Assembly (NCBI GenBank): GCA_014378465.1
Contig: JACMNQ010000025.1
Location: 45,211-109,210, forward strand
Length of the DNA stretch: 64,000 nt
Reading direction: 5' to 3'
Origin: Oligoflexia bacterium
GTDB lineage: Bacteria > Bdellovibrionota > UBA1018
Shown: one piece after another, positions 1 to 8,747 of the stretch
Layout: each line of letters starts with the position of its first letter
Numbering within the stretch: the first letter of the stretch is position 1
The notes under the pieces: generated by a model
What the model was told of the DNA's origin: nothing
Database searches by the model: none
The model's input: the letters and a program-made list of their open reading frames with translations, nothing else
Translations under genes and position numbers: made by a program

Positions 1-97
1 CCGCAACTTCGCGGGCGCTGGTGATGGTCTTCGGCTTGCGGCTGATGTGGCGGAGCGCTATCAGACCGTATTCGGTAGTTCGGTTCAGCTTGATCAT
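1..97 (-). CDS. Rrf2 family transcriptional regulator, N-terminal fragment (cut by window edge)
   Basis: Only the first 32 codons lie in the window. The ATG is at 97-95 on the minus strand and the frame stays open to base 1. The peptide starts MIKLNRTTEYGLIALRHIS and continues with a TSAREVA stretch. This is the usual opening of Rrf2/IscR-type winged-helix regulators, where a conserved [TS]xYGLxAL helix is followed by the 'SxxEIA' recognition region. Members sense Fe-S clusters, nitric oxide or redox state through C-terminal cysteines, which lie outside the window, so the sensor type cannot be judged. Family assignment rests on the N-terminus alone. Confidence 0.6.
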   Translation of the reverse strand, partial: MIKLNRTTEYGLIALRHISRKPKTITSAREVA

Positions 98-272
98 AAT
101 GTTGACTCACATCATCTACGACAACCTCAGTCCGACTTCAACCCAAAAGCGTCCTCAACTCGGACTGGCTTCGGCATCATTTGGACAAGTGGGCGATCAC
201 GATATACGACAAATAGTATCGTACTTTAATGAAAAAGTCACAATACTTTACAACTTAATGATTTTAATGATC
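98..272. promoter_or_regulatory. AT-rich intergenic region upstream of the Rrf2-type gene
   Basis: This 175-bp stretch between the Rrf2 start and the stop of the lipoprotein gene becomes clearly AT-rich at 200-275, unlike the flanking genes. It contains a short inverted repeat AGTA-TCG-TACT at 215-225. Rrf2 regulators commonly autoregulate, so an operator here is plausible, but a 4-bp arm is weak evidence. No convincing gene is seen on either strand. Confidence 0.3.
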
Positions 273-1538
273 TTATTCTTCTAGCTGGGGGCGTCGGAGA
301 GCTTTAAAAGGGGGAGGGTTCTTTTCGGACGCAAGCTTGTAAAGTAGATCGTATCGACTGCGCGGATAGCCGACTGCTTTTTCCTCAAATCTTTGCCGCA
401 GTTCTGTGATTCTTTCACTCGCGAGTTCGAGGTCCAATTCGATCGTCTCCAGCTCCAGGGGGCGCAGGATCTCTTCAATCTTTCCCAGGAGAACGTCTAC
501 CGGAATCCGCATGACTCTCACATCGAATCTGCCCTTCCAGCGTGAAGGATCACCTTTGGGAGTGTTGATCAGGCAGCGAATTGAACCTTGAAAACCTTTT
601 GTCATCAGTTCGTTTTCGCGATCCCCCTCGATGAGAACCCGGTCATTTGCGTCAGCACAGACCAGGACATTCTGCCTGATGGATGGGAATTCCAGCTCCT
701 CCGCTGATACTGTAAAATGAAACCCCTTTGATGGGGCGATCAGTCTGTAAATCCCTTTTGCGGATTGCTCCAGAAGCAGGTGCGGGCCAGCGGCCAGTTG
801 AAGAATGAGAAATTCATCGGGCTGTTCAAAGTTGAGAAGTGCCTGGGGCACCAGAGGCGTGATTTTGAGTTTTCCTGAGTGAAATATTCCACTCTGCCGG
901 ATCCAGTTCTTTTCTTCGGCCGTCAGCGTGAGTGCATCCGCGAGGAGATGACTGCGCATTCGTCTGAGCAACTCCCCTTCTTCGGTGAGAATTCTGCGCG
1001 GAGTGGGAAACCGGATCGTGATCTTGAAATCGAGGTGATCCCCAGGACCTGAATATTTGCATAGTATCTGAGGATAAAGCCGGGGCTGAGCTTTCTGCAC
1101 GATTGAAAACACCTGCACTGAACGCGATTCGAGAGCATGAACCACCGGAAGCATGAAGACCTCCGTCTTCCCTCGAAAGGTGGTCCCCTGAACGCACTGG
1201 AGAGTGACAGGTCCGTCCACGATCATTTCAAAATCGGAAGCGATTGTGATGTAGTCAATGAAAGGTGCGGCCACTTCCTGCCAGGCTTCATCCTTCATCA
1301 AACGCTCATGGTAGGCCCGCGCATAACCCGCCACGGCCACGCCATCCGGGTAGGCGGAAAGAAACTTGTAGAATTCGTCATGGGATTCATCGGCTGACTC
1401 ACCGGTGATTTCGTGGCCAGAATCCTCGACCGCGGCGTTCGCCGGTGACCTGATTTCCGGAGCGTGCGAGCAGGCGCTGAAAAGCGCGAGGACTGCGACA
1501 AACTCGACAACAGGCAGCAGCTTGGGATGGACGCACAT
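273..1538 (-). CDS. Predicted outer-membrane or periplasmic lipoprotein, unknown function
   Basis: 421 residues. The frame is open further upstream, but the ATG at 1538 is preceded by a strong AGGAG about nine bases away. It starts a clean lipoprotein signal peptide (MCVHPKLLPVVEFV, then a hydrophobic stretch ending LFSAC), so I chose it over an upstream TTG at 1652. After the lipobox Cys comes a short Glu/Ser-rich linker, then a mixed alpha/beta domain with no motif I recognise. The C-terminal 80 residues are charged and probably helical. It lies about 110 bp downstream of proC on the same strand and could be read through from the proline genes, but nothing ties it to proline metabolism. Function unknown. 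Confidence 0.75.
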   Translation of the reverse strand: MCVHPKLLPVVEFVAVLALFSACSHAPEIRSPANAAVEDSGHEITGESADESHDEFYKFLSAYPDGVAVAGYARAYHERLMKDEAWQEVAAPFIDYITIASDFEMIVDGPVTLQCVQGTTFRGKTEVFMLPVVHALESRSVQVFSIVQKAQPRLYPQILCKYSGPGDHLDFKITIRFPTPRRILTEEGELLRRMRSHLLADALTLTAEEKNWIRQSGIFHSGKLKITPLVPQALLNFEQPDEFLILQLAAGPHLLLEQSAKGIYRLIAPSKGFHFTVSAEELEFPSIRQNVLVCADANDRVLIEGDRENELMTKGFQGSIRCLINTPKGDPSRWKGRFDVRVMRIPVDVLLGKIEEILRPLELETIELDLELASERITELRQRFEEKAVGYPRSRYDLLYKLASEKNPPPFKALRRPQLEE

Positions 1539-1648
1539 GGCTCGGCTCTCCTCCCCATCTGATCGGCAGAAGCCGGAAAATCTTGAATCCAGGAAAAAGG
1601 ATGCCACTCTCGATCTCCAGATGGCGGACGGACCGGCAATGTCTGTCG

Positions 1649-2449
1649 TCAACCCCGAAGAGACTTGCTCCTCTTGGTCGCGGCCAACACAGCTTTGATC
1701 AGGGTGACGCGGAGCTTGCCGTCTTCAAGCGCCATCAGCCCGTCAATGGTGCAACCCGCCGGCGTGGTGACTTCGTCTTTGAGTGCCGCGGGATGTTCGC
1801 CGCGCTCAAGCACCATTTTCGCGGAGCCCATGAGAGTCTGAGCAGCAAGCAACGTCGCGACTTTCCGAGGCAGACCGACTTTGACACCGGCTTCGCTGAG
1901 CGCTTCGATGATGAGGTAAATATAAGCGGGACCACAGCCACTGAGTCCAGTCACGCCGTCCATGAGGGATTCTTCGACAACAGCGGTGAGTCCGACTGTG
2001 CCGAAAATTTTTTCAGCCACTGCCAACTGGGACGCTTTCACCTGGAAACCCGGACTGAAAACCGTCATCCCCTGCCCGATCAGGCAGGGCGTATTGGGCA
2101 TCGCTCGAATTGCAGCGCATTTTCCACCGGACCATTCCACGATCTGCTGAGTGGTCACTGCGGCACAGATGGAAATGATGAGGTGCCTGGAAGTCAGCTC
2201 AGGCGAGATCTTTTCGAGGACTGCCTTGGCCTGGTGAGGCTTCACACAGAGGAGAAGAATGTCGGCCTGCGAAGTCAGCTTCCGGTTGTCCGTGTGGATC
2301 GCCAGCCCCAGTTTGTCAGACGCTTCCTTTGCGCTCTCCTCGGAACGGGTCGTGGCGTAGACCACGAAACTTTTCGAGTCGCCGGAATTCTTGAGGCCTG
2401 ACACCAGCGCCTCCCCCATTTTACCCAGGCCAATGATTCCAATTTTCAT
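1649..2449 (-). CDS. proC: Pyrroline-5-carboxylate reductase
   Basis: 266 residues, the usual length. It catalyses the last step of proline synthesis, NAD(P)H-dependent reduction of 1-pyrroline-5-carboxylate to proline, in the cytoplasm. The N-terminus has the Rossmann motif GIIGLGKMGEALVSGL (residues 4-19). The middle has the conserved MPNTPCLIGQG segment, and the C-terminal dimerisation domain has GLSGCGPAYIYLIIEAL and TPAGCTIDGLMALE. It follows proB and proA on the same strand with 32 bp between proA and proC, so all three enzymes from glutamate to proline are clustered and probably co-transcribed. Confidence 0.96.
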   Translation of the reverse strand: MKIGIIGLGKMGEALVSGLKNSGDSKSFVVYATTRSEESAKEASDKLGLAIHTDNRKLTSQADILLLCVKPHQAKAVLEKISPELTSRHLIISICAAVTTQQIVEWSGGKCAAIRAMPNTPCLIGQGMTVFSPGFQVKASQLAVAEKIFGTVGLTAVVEESLMDGVTGLSGCGPAYIYLIIEALSEAGVKVGLPRKVATLLAAQTLMGSAKMVLERGEHPAALKDEVTTPAGCTIDGLMALEDGKLRVTLIKAVLAATKRSKSLRG

Positions 2450-2481
2450 GACTGAAGTCCTTTTTAGTTGCCACGAGCCAC

Positions 2482-3759
2482 TTATCTGCGGACCTGGCCC
2501 GTTCCTTCAAAAATCCATCGAATGCTCGTCAATTCCTTGAGTCCGACCGGGCCTCGTACGTGCAGCTTCTGCGTGCTGATCCCCAGCTCACCGCCGAGGC
2601 CAAGCTCAAAGCCATCCGTGAAACGCGTGGAAGCATTCCAGTATACGGCAGCGGCATCGACTTCGGCCTGAAATTTTCTCGCTGCCGTTTCCGTGCGAGT
2701 GATGATGGCTTCTGAGTGCCGTGAGCCGTGGGCTTCGATGTGAGCGATCGCTTCTTCGAGTGACTTCACCACTCTGCAGTTCATCACGAGGTCGAGGTAC
2801 TCCGTATCCCAGCTTTCCGGCGTCGCTGCCTGAACGTTCGGACCCTGGACCAGGGCGAGGGTTTCAAAATCAGCGCGCCACTCGACCGTACTCATCCGCT
2901 TGAAAAGCTTCGGGATGAATTCCGCCTTGATCTTCTCATGGACCAGAAGCGTCTCCATGGCGTTGCAGACGCCGGGACGCTGGATCTTGGCATTGAGCAC
3001 GATCTGGATGGCCATTTCCTGGTCCGCTTCCTGATCCACGTAGACATGGCACATCCCGCGGTCATTCTTGATGATGGGAATCTTTGAGTTCGTGACGACG
3101 AACTCGATCAGCGCATCGCCACCCCGAGGAACCACGACATCAATCAAGCCGCGCTGCTGTAAAAGGGCCAGCGTGAGCTTGCGGTCAGGATTGGTGATGC
3201 CCCAGAGGCAATCCTCTGCAAACCCGTTCTGCCTCAAAGCTTCGGTCAGAATTTCATAAAGCTTGCCGGTGGTCCGCATGGACTCCTTACCGCCACGGAG
3301 AAGGATGACATTGCCCGACTTGAAGGCCAGAGAAAAAGCTTCGATTGCCACGTTGGGGCGCGATTCGAAGATCATCAGGATCACGCCCAGGGGAGAACGA
3401 ACCTTTCGGACGTTCAGGCCGTTGGGAAGTGTCCTTTGCTCCACGACTTCGGTGAGCGGATCCGAAAACGCCGCAACCTGCCGGAGACCTACAGCCATGA
3501 CTTCGATGCGTGCGGCGCTCAGAGCAAGGCGATCCCGGAATGCAGAGGTTGCGGTCGGTGCAAGTGAGATCAGATCTTCCTGATTCGCTTTCAGAAGCTC
3601 CGCTTCACTCGCTTTCAACAGTTCCGCCGCTTTGAGGAGCACAGCATTTCGTCGGTCAGCAGTGGAGGTTCTCAACTGCCTTGCCGCCGCGTGACTGGCC
3701 TGGAGGCGCTGAAGGTCTGAGGCGCCGAGAGGTTCGGAAGATCCGGGTAGTTCAATCAC
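2482..3759 (-). CDS. proA: Gamma-glutamyl phosphate reductase
   Basis: 425 residues, typical for the family. It converts gamma-glutamyl phosphate to glutamate-5-semialdehyde using NADPH. It has the aldehyde-dehydrogenase-like fold, with LGVILMIFESRPNVAIEA and GNVILLRGGKES near the cofactor site and the catalytic Cys in QRPGVCNAMETLLVH. Translation appears to start at a GTG (3759-3757) that overlaps the proB stop as GTGA, a 4-bp overlap implying translational coupling; no nearby ATG fits the conserved N-terminus. It lies between proB and proC. Confidence 0.96.
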   Translation of the reverse strand: MIELPGSSEPLGASDLQRLQASHAAARQLRTSTADRRNAVLLKAAELLKASEAELLKANQEDLISLAPTATSAFRDRLALSAARIEVMAVGLRQVAAFSDPLTEVVEQRTLPNGLNVRKVRSPLGVILMIFESRPNVAIEAFSLAFKSGNVILLRGGKESMRTTGKLYEILTEALRQNGFAEDCLWGITNPDRKLTLALLQQRGLIDVVVPRGGDALIEFVVTNSKIPIIKNDRGMCHVYVDQEADQEMAIQIVLNAKIQRPGVCNAMETLLVHEKIKAEFIPKLFKRMSTVEWRADFETLALVQGPNVQAATPESWDTEYLDLVMNCRVVKSLEEAIAHIEAHGSRHSEAIITRTETAARKFQAEVDAAAVYWNASTRFTDGFELGLGGELGISTQKLHVRGPVGLKELTSIRWIFEGTGQVRR

Positions 3760-4631
3760 CGACTTTTCCTCGCAGGCTGTGACGACCTTTTTGCGGCCTT
3801 TTTGACCAGAATCTGGGTGCCGACGGCTTGATCCTTCGCCACCTGCAGAAGCACTGAAGGCACATCGCCTTTGACCAGCCAGGTCTCCACCCCGGCGCGC
3901 GTCGAAAGATCCGCAGCCGAAAGCTTGGAGTACATTCCGCCTGTACCGCGTGAGGTTCCGCCTCCATTTCCCTTCGTGCTTTCAGCTTCAGCTCGCAGTT
4001 TGGCGAGCTGTGCGGGTGCAATCCCATTCAACTGATGAATGAGTTTCGCTTTCGAGTTCCTTCGAGGGTCTTCGTCATGAAGTCCGTCAACGTCGGTCAG
4101 GATCACGAGGCGTTCCGCGCCCATCGTGCGTGCGACTTTCGCGGAGAGAGCGTCATTGTCGCCAAATTTGATTTCTTCTGTCGCAACCGCATCATTCTCA
4201 TTGAGGATGGGAGTGGCCTGCCACTGAAGGAGCTGTTCAAGCGTGTTCTTGAAATTTTCACTGCGCTTTGGATCGGCGAGGTCATCATACGTCAGAAGAA
4301 CCTGAGCTCCCAGGAGCCCGACTGACTGAAGCGACAGATTGTAGAGGTCCATGATCAGGGGCTGGCCGATGGCGCTCAGCGCCTGTTTCTCGGCCAGAAG
4401 ACGCTTTTTTGAGCCAAAACCCGTGCGATCGACCGCTGACGCGATGGCCCCGGAGGTGACCCAGATCACTTCAATGTCATGTTCCTTGCGAAGAGTTTTC
4501 ACCTGCTGCATCCAGGCCCGCAGAAGAATGGGACCGCCAGAACACACCATGTTGCTCCCGGCCTTGACGACCCAGCGGCGCAGTTTCTTTGGGTGGGAAT
4601 TCTTTGAAGGTGAGCGCGACTGGTTTTTCAT
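3756..4631 (-). CDS. proB: Glutamate 5-kinase lacking a PUA domain
   Basis: 291 residues. It phosphorylates glutamate to gamma-glutamyl phosphate, the first and normally feedback-regulated step of proline synthesis. The amino-acid-kinase fold is clear from RRWVVKAGSNMV, IWVTSGAIASA, ILNENDAVAT, the FGDNDALSAKVA loop, VILTDVDGL, and the GTGGMYSKLSAA loop. The protein ends about 30 residues after the kinase domain with a basic tail, so the C-terminal PUA domain of the 367-residue E. coli enzyme is missing. PUA-less forms are known in other bacteria. The ATG at 4631 lies six bases downstream of the kdsC stop. Confidence 0.95.
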   Translation of the reverse strand: MKNQSRSPSKNSHPKKLRRWVVKAGSNMVCSGGPILLRAWMQQVKTLRKEHDIEVIWVTSGAIASAVDRTGFGSKKRLLAEKQALSAIGQPLIMDLYNLSLQSVGLLGAQVLLTYDDLADPKRSENFKNTLEQLLQWQATPILNENDAVATEEIKFGDNDALSAKVARTMGAERLVILTDVDGLHDEDPRRNSKAKLIHQLNGIAPAQLAKLRAEAESTKGNGGGTSRGTGGMYSKLSAADLSTRAGVETWLVKGDVPSVLLQVAKDQAVGTQILVKKAAKRSSQPARKSR

Positions 4632-4636
4632 GGAGC

Positions 4637-5182
4637 TCAGTAAGGCCCGATGCCCTGGGCTTTTCGAATGGCGTCCGCCACTTCACGAACGGCGCCCCAG
4701 CCTCCCTCAGTCTCGGTGATGTAATTCGCGTGCGCCTTGACGGGATCCACGGCGTGAGGGACCGTCGCACTGAAACCGACGCGTTCGATCACGGGGATGT
4801 CAAAAAGTTCATCGCCCATGAAGGCGATCTCTTCGGGCTTGAGTCCACTGGCCGCGACGATCTTGTCAAAAGCGACGATCTTGTTCTCATCCCCGAGAAA
4901 CACGTAATCGAGTTTGAGAAATTCGACACGAGTGCGCACGTCCTTGGAGTCTCCCCCACTGATCACCCCGACCTTGATGCCGGCTTTCTGCAGAAGCTTG
5001 AGGCCGTAACCATCCTTCACGTGAAAGAAACGGGTCCAGCCGTGCTCTTCGAGCCAGAAGATGCGACCGTCGGTGAGGACTCCGTCGACATCGAGGAGGA
5101 GCATTTTGATTTTCTTGAGGCGAGCCTGGATGTCGGCGGTTTCAAGAAGTTTGGCTGAAAGACTCGGCTGTGAAGATGTCAT
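4637..5182 (-). CDS. kdsC: 3-deoxy-D-manno-octulosonate 8-phosphate phosphatase
   Basis: 181 residues, close to the roughly 185 usual for KdsC. It removes phosphate from Kdo-8-P to give Kdo for the LPS inner core. It is a C0-type HAD phosphatase: LLLDVDGVLTDGR carries the nucleophile Asp31 and the acid/base Asp33, followed by VGVISGGDS, and the C-terminal FMGDELFDIPV motif binds magnesium. There is no cap domain, as expected. It lies 10 bp after kdsA and just before proB, so the Kdo and proline genes may share one transcript. Confidence 0.94.
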   Translation of the reverse strand: MTSSQPSLSAKLLETADIQARLKKIKMLLLDVDGVLTDGRIFWLEEHGWTRFFHVKDGYGLKLLQKAGIKVGVISGGDSKDVRTRVEFLKLDYVFLGDENKIVAFDKIVAASGLKPEEIAFMGDELFDIPVIERVGFSATVPHAVDPVKAHANYITETEGGWGAVREVADAIRKAQGIGPY

Positions 5183-5192
5183 GGGAAGCCCT

Positions 5193-6095
5193 TTAAGTGA
5201 TGAGTTTCGGTTGAGTCGCGACGAGAGAACGGATCGCGAGCAGCTGCTTCACGAAAGTCCCGACATGTTCAAGATAAAAGGCGTTCGGGCCGTCACTTTT
5301 GGCCTGCGCGGGTCTTGGATGGCACTCCATGAACATTCCATCCGCTCCCGCTGCCATCGCCGCACGCGAAAGCACTTCGATGTTCTCGCGCTTGCCACCG
5401 GTGCTCTTGCCACCCGTGCCTGCACCCGGGCTCTGCACGGAGTGAGTGGCATCAAAGATCGTGGGAACGCCGAAGCTCTTCATCATCTGAAATGATGTCA
5501 TGTCGACGACCAGGGAGTTGTAACCGAATGCAACTCCGCGTTCGCAGAGCGTGAACCAGTCCGGCTTGCCCTGTTGGCCCATGCGTTTTTCGACCTCTCG
5601 CATCTTGTCGACGATGTTTTTTGCATCCCACGGAGCGAGAAACTGGCCTTTTTTCACATTGAGGCGACGGTCATGCTTCAGCGAAGCTTCGCAGCCCGCG
5701 ATGATCATGTCCGTCTGACGGCAGAGAAAGGCCGGGATCTGGAGGTAATCAATCACTTCGGCGACCGGGCCGGCCTGATCGGGAGTGTGAAAATCCGTGC
5801 AGAGCGGAAGGCCCGTGCGCTCACGGACCTTGTCCATGATCTTCAGCCCCCGTGCGAGTCCAGGTCCGCGAAAACCCTCGATCGAAGTGCGGTTCGCTTT
5901 GTCGAATGAAGCCTTGAAGTAGAGCTGGATCTGCTGGCTCTGGATGAGTTCACCGAGCTGATGCTTGAGTTCAGTGGCCACTTCGAAGACCAGGCCCTGG
6001 TCGAGACTTTCGTCTTCGATCACACACGGACCCGCGATCAGAGTCATGGCCGGCAAAGCGTTCAAAGTGGACTGCTGCTGCTGAGCCTTGCTCAT
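5193..6095 (-). CDS. kdsA: 2-dehydro-3-deoxyphosphooctonate aldolase (Kdo-8-P synthase)
   Basis: 300 residues, slightly longer than the usual 280 or so. It condenses phosphoenolpyruvate with arabinose-5-phosphate to make Kdo-8-P. The conserved [12 protein letters not shown] opening, [47 protein letters not shown] (read in part) and [11 protein letters not shown] segments are all present. The ATG overlaps the pyrG stop as ATGA, a 4-bp overlap indicating coupled translation. The order kdsB-pyrG-kdsA-kdsC groups the CTP and Kdo supply needed for CMP-Kdo. Confidence 0.96.
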   Translation of the reverse strand: MSKAQQQQSTLNALPAMTLIAGPCVIEDESLDQGLVFEVATELKHQLGELIQSQQIQLYFKASFDKANRTSIEGFRGPGLARGLKIMDKVRERTGLPLCTDFHTPDQAGPVAEVIDYLQIPAFLCRQTDMIIAGCEASLKHDRRLNVKKGQFLAPWDAKNIVDKMREVEKRMGQQGKPDWFTLCERGVAFGYNSLVVDMTSFQMMKSFGVPTIFDATHSVQSPGAGTGGKSTGGKRENIEVLSRAAMAAGADGMFMECHPRPAQAKSDGPNAFYLEHVGTFVKQLLAIRSLVATQPKLIT

Positions 6096-7861
6096 AGAAG
6101 AGTCTCCGAAGGAGTTTTTGCACTGGTCTGGGCACCGGTTTGCGTAGCCGTCTGGGCCGTCCCTTTGAAATCCGTCTGGGTGAGCTTGTTCTTGCCGTTC
6201 GCAGTCAGGCCCGGAAGAGGTTTCTGCGTCGCTTTCGCCGCTTCTTTCGAAGCCTTGATGAACGAAGTGAACAGTGGATGAGGTTGCAGAGGCTTGCTCA
6301 GAAATTCGGGATGAAACTGGCAGCCGAGGAACCAGGCATGCTCAGGGATTTCGACCATTTCAACCAGGTCCATCTTCGTTTCGGCAATGACGTGCTTGCC
6401 GGAGACGAGAAGGCCCTTCTTCTCAAGCTCAGCCCGGAATTTGTTTGAAACTTCAAAGCGGTGACGATGGCGCTCCGAGATGACTTCCTTGCCATAGGCC
6501 ATGAAGGCCTTGGTGGGCTTGCCGTTGAACTTCGGAGTGATGTTGCACTGGTAAGCTCCGAGTCGCATCGTGCCTCCCATATCCTTGACGTCCTTCTGAG
6601 ACTCCATGATGTCGATCACGGTTTCCTTGCAATCGACTTTGAACTCCGCTGAATTTGCGGTCGTCAAACCGGCCACATGACGGGCATATTCAATCACGGC
6701 GATCTGCATGCCCAGACAAATGCCGAAATAAGGCACATTTTCCGTACGTGCGTACTCGACTGCCTTGATCTTGCCCTCGACTCCGCGTTCGCCGAAACCA
6801 CCGGGCACCAGGATGCCGTCGACTGACTTGAGAACATCCAGGTTACCCTTCTCGATTTCCTCGGAGTCAATGTAGGTCATGTTGACCTTGACAGCGTTGG
6901 CGACTCCGCCGTGAATCAGCGCTTCAGAAAGTGATTTGTAGCTCTCTTTGAGGTCGGTGTATTTGCCGACGATGCCGATGGTGACTTCACTTTTCGGATG
7001 GATGAGTCTGTCGACCATCGCCTGCCACCTGGACAGGTCCGGGCGCCCCGTCCAGATCTTGAGCTTCTCGACAATCTTCTCATCGAGATTCTCCTTGTGA
7101 AAATAGAGCGGCACTTCGTAGATGCTCTTCACGTCCACTGCACTGAACACGTGATCGGCAGGCAGGTTGCAGAACAGGCCGATCTTTTCCTTCACTTCTT
7201 TCGGCAGAGGTCGATCGGAACGGCAGAGCAGCACATCCGGCTGAATTCCGATTTCACGCAGGTCTCGCACGCTGTGCTGAGTGGGCTTGGTCTTGAGTTC
7301 GTCAGCGGTCGCGATGTAAGGCACCAGCGTCAGATGCACGAAGAGGACATTTTCGGCGCCTTCTTCATGCTTGACCTGCCGAATGGCTTCGAGAAACGGC
7401 AGACTCTCGATGTCGCCGACCGTACCGCCCACTTCGACGATCGTCAGATCCGCATCAGCCGCACCTTCATGGATGTACTTCTTGATCTCATCCGTGATGT
7501 GCGGAATGACCTGCACGGTCTTGCCAAGGTATCCGCCCGCGCGTTCGCGGCGAATCACGGAGTCATAGATGCGTCCGGTAGTGAAGCTGTTCTTGCGCGT
7601 GAAATGCGCGTTCTGAACGAAACGGGAATAATGGCCGAGATCCATATCCGTCTCAGCGCCGTCATCGAGCACGAAGACTTCGCCATGCTGAAATGGACTC
7701 ATCGTGCCGGGATCGACATTGAGATAGGGATCCATCTTGATCATGGTGACCTTGATGCCGCGTGCTTCCATGAGCATGCCAATGGAGGCCGCTGAAATGC
7801 CCTTCCCGATGCTGGAGAGAACCCCACCGGTCACGAAGATGAATTTTTTCTGTTTTGCCAT
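6092..7861 (-). CDS. pyrG: CTP synthase (glutamine-hydrolysing)
   Basis: 589 residues. It aminates UTP to CTP, with ammonia released from glutamine by its class I amidotransferase domain. The synthetase domain opens with [20 protein letters not shown] and contains [20 protein letters not shown]. The GATase domain has the FGICLGMQ nucleophile Cys and the QFHPEF catalytic His. It exceeds the 545-residue E. coli enzyme because of a C-terminal tail of about 40 residues rich in Thr, Gln and Ala ([16 protein letters not shown]), probably disordered. Together with kdsB it supplies and uses CTP to activate Kdo. Confidence 0.97.
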   Translation of the reverse strand: MAKQKKFIFVTGGVLSSIGKGISAASIGMLMEARGIKVTMIKMDPYLNVDPGTMSPFQHGEVFVLDDGAETDMDLGHYSRFVQNAHFTRKNSFTTGRIYDSVIRRERAGGYLGKTVQVIPHITDEIKKYIHEGAADADLTIVEVGGTVGDIESLPFLEAIRQVKHEEGAENVLFVHLTLVPYIATADELKTKPTQHSVRDLREIGIQPDVLLCRSDRPLPKEVKEKIGLFCNLPADHVFSAVDVKSIYEVPLYFHKENLDEKIVEKLKIWTGRPDLSRWQAMVDRLIHPKSEVTIGIVGKYTDLKESYKSLSEALIHGGVANAVKVNMTYIDSEEIEKGNLDVLKSVDGILVPGGFGERGVEGKIKAVEYARTENVPYFGICLGMQIAVIEYARHVAGLTTANSAEFKVDCKETVIDIMESQKDVKDMGGTMRLGAYQCNITPKFNGKPTKAFMAYGKEVISERHRHRFEVSNKFRAELEKKGLLVSGKHVIAETKMDLVEMVEIPEHAWFLGCQFHPEFLSKPLQPHPLFTSFIKASKEAAKATQKPLPGLTANGKNKLTQTDFKGTAQTATQTGAQTSAKTPSETLL

Positions 7862-7873
7862 GGTGAGTTCCCC

Positions 7874-8626
7874 TTAAATTTCCACTGAACTTTTTTCAGC
7901 CAGTATCGCTCTGACTTTGACGAGATCCTCGGGAGTATCCACTCCAATTGAGGTAAAATTGACTTCCGCGATGCCAATGGCGATTCCCGCTTCGAGAGCG
8001 CGCAGCTGCTCAAGCATCTCCCCTTGCTCCAGGGGCGAGGAAGGAAGCGAGCGGAGCTGAAGCAGAGTTTCACGGCTGTAGACGTAAAGACCGATGTGAC
8101 GTCGGCATGCGAATGACTCTCCCGGGCCAGGCAGAGTGCCCCGGCTGTAAGGAATCGGAAAGCGCGAGAAGTAGAGAGCGCGTCCCTGGTGATCTGCCAC
8201 CACTTTGACGACCGATGGATTGCTGAGTTCTTCCTTCTGCCTGAGAGGACTCATCACGGTCGCCATCTGAAATTTTCCGGAACTGACCAGCTCAACCGCT
8301 TTTTCGATCACGACCGGCTGAATGAGAGGCTCATCGCCTTGCACATTGACGTAGATGTCGGCTTCGATCTGTTCAGCGACTTCAGCGACGCGGTCCGTAC
8401 CACTTTCATGCTGGTCTGAAGTCATGAGGACTTGCCCGCCGAATCGGGCGACAACATCAAAAACGCGCTGGTCATCGGTGGCAACGACCACTCGCGAGAG
8501 GCCGTGGGCGCGGCTTGTGCGCTCGTAGACCCACTGGATCATGGGTTTGCCATGAATGTCGGCGAGAGGTTTGCCCGGCAAGCGAGTGGACGCAAATCGA
8601 GCAGGGATAACAGCCAGGACCTTCAT
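7874..8626 (-). CDS. kdsB: 3-deoxy-manno-octulosonate cytidylyltransferase (CMP-Kdo synthetase)
   Basis: 250 residues from the ATG at 8626, the family's usual length. An in-frame TTG at 8656 would add ten residues not expected for KdsB, so I use the ATG. It activates Kdo with CTP to CMP-Kdo. The nucleotidyltransferase signature VLAVIPARFASTRLPGKPLA is at the N-terminus, followed by VVVATDD, YVNVQGDEPLI and the KHIGLY-like RRHIGLYVYS. It is first in the kdsB-pyrG-kdsA-kdsC run, 12 bp before pyrG. Confidence 0.95.
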   Translation of the reverse strand: MKVLAVIPARFASTRLPGKPLADIHGKPMIQWVYERTSRAHGLSRVVVATDDQRVFDVVARFGGQVLMTSDQHESGTDRVAEVAEQIEADIYVNVQGDEPLIQPVVIEKAVELVSSGKFQMATVMSPLRQKEELSNPSVVKVVADHQGRALYFSRFPIPYSRGTLPGPGESFACRRHIGLYVYSRETLLQLRSLPSSPLEQGEMLEQLRALEAGIAIGIAEVNFTSIGVDTPEDLVKVRAILAEKSSVEI

Positions 8627-8747
8627 GTCTTTCGAGACTAGAAGACGGCGAACCAAGGGTCAAGAGCGGATCAGGATGACGCAGGGCAATTCATTCAGAA
8701 AGACTCAATCTCCATGAGGATAGACCGATAAGCCCTTCAGGCAGTCC

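Noticed and set aside
1583..2401. Long plus-strand open frame opposite proC
   Set aside because: It lies entirely antisense to a conserved gene, has no ribosome-binding site or recognisable motif, and reflects codon bias of proC on the other strand.
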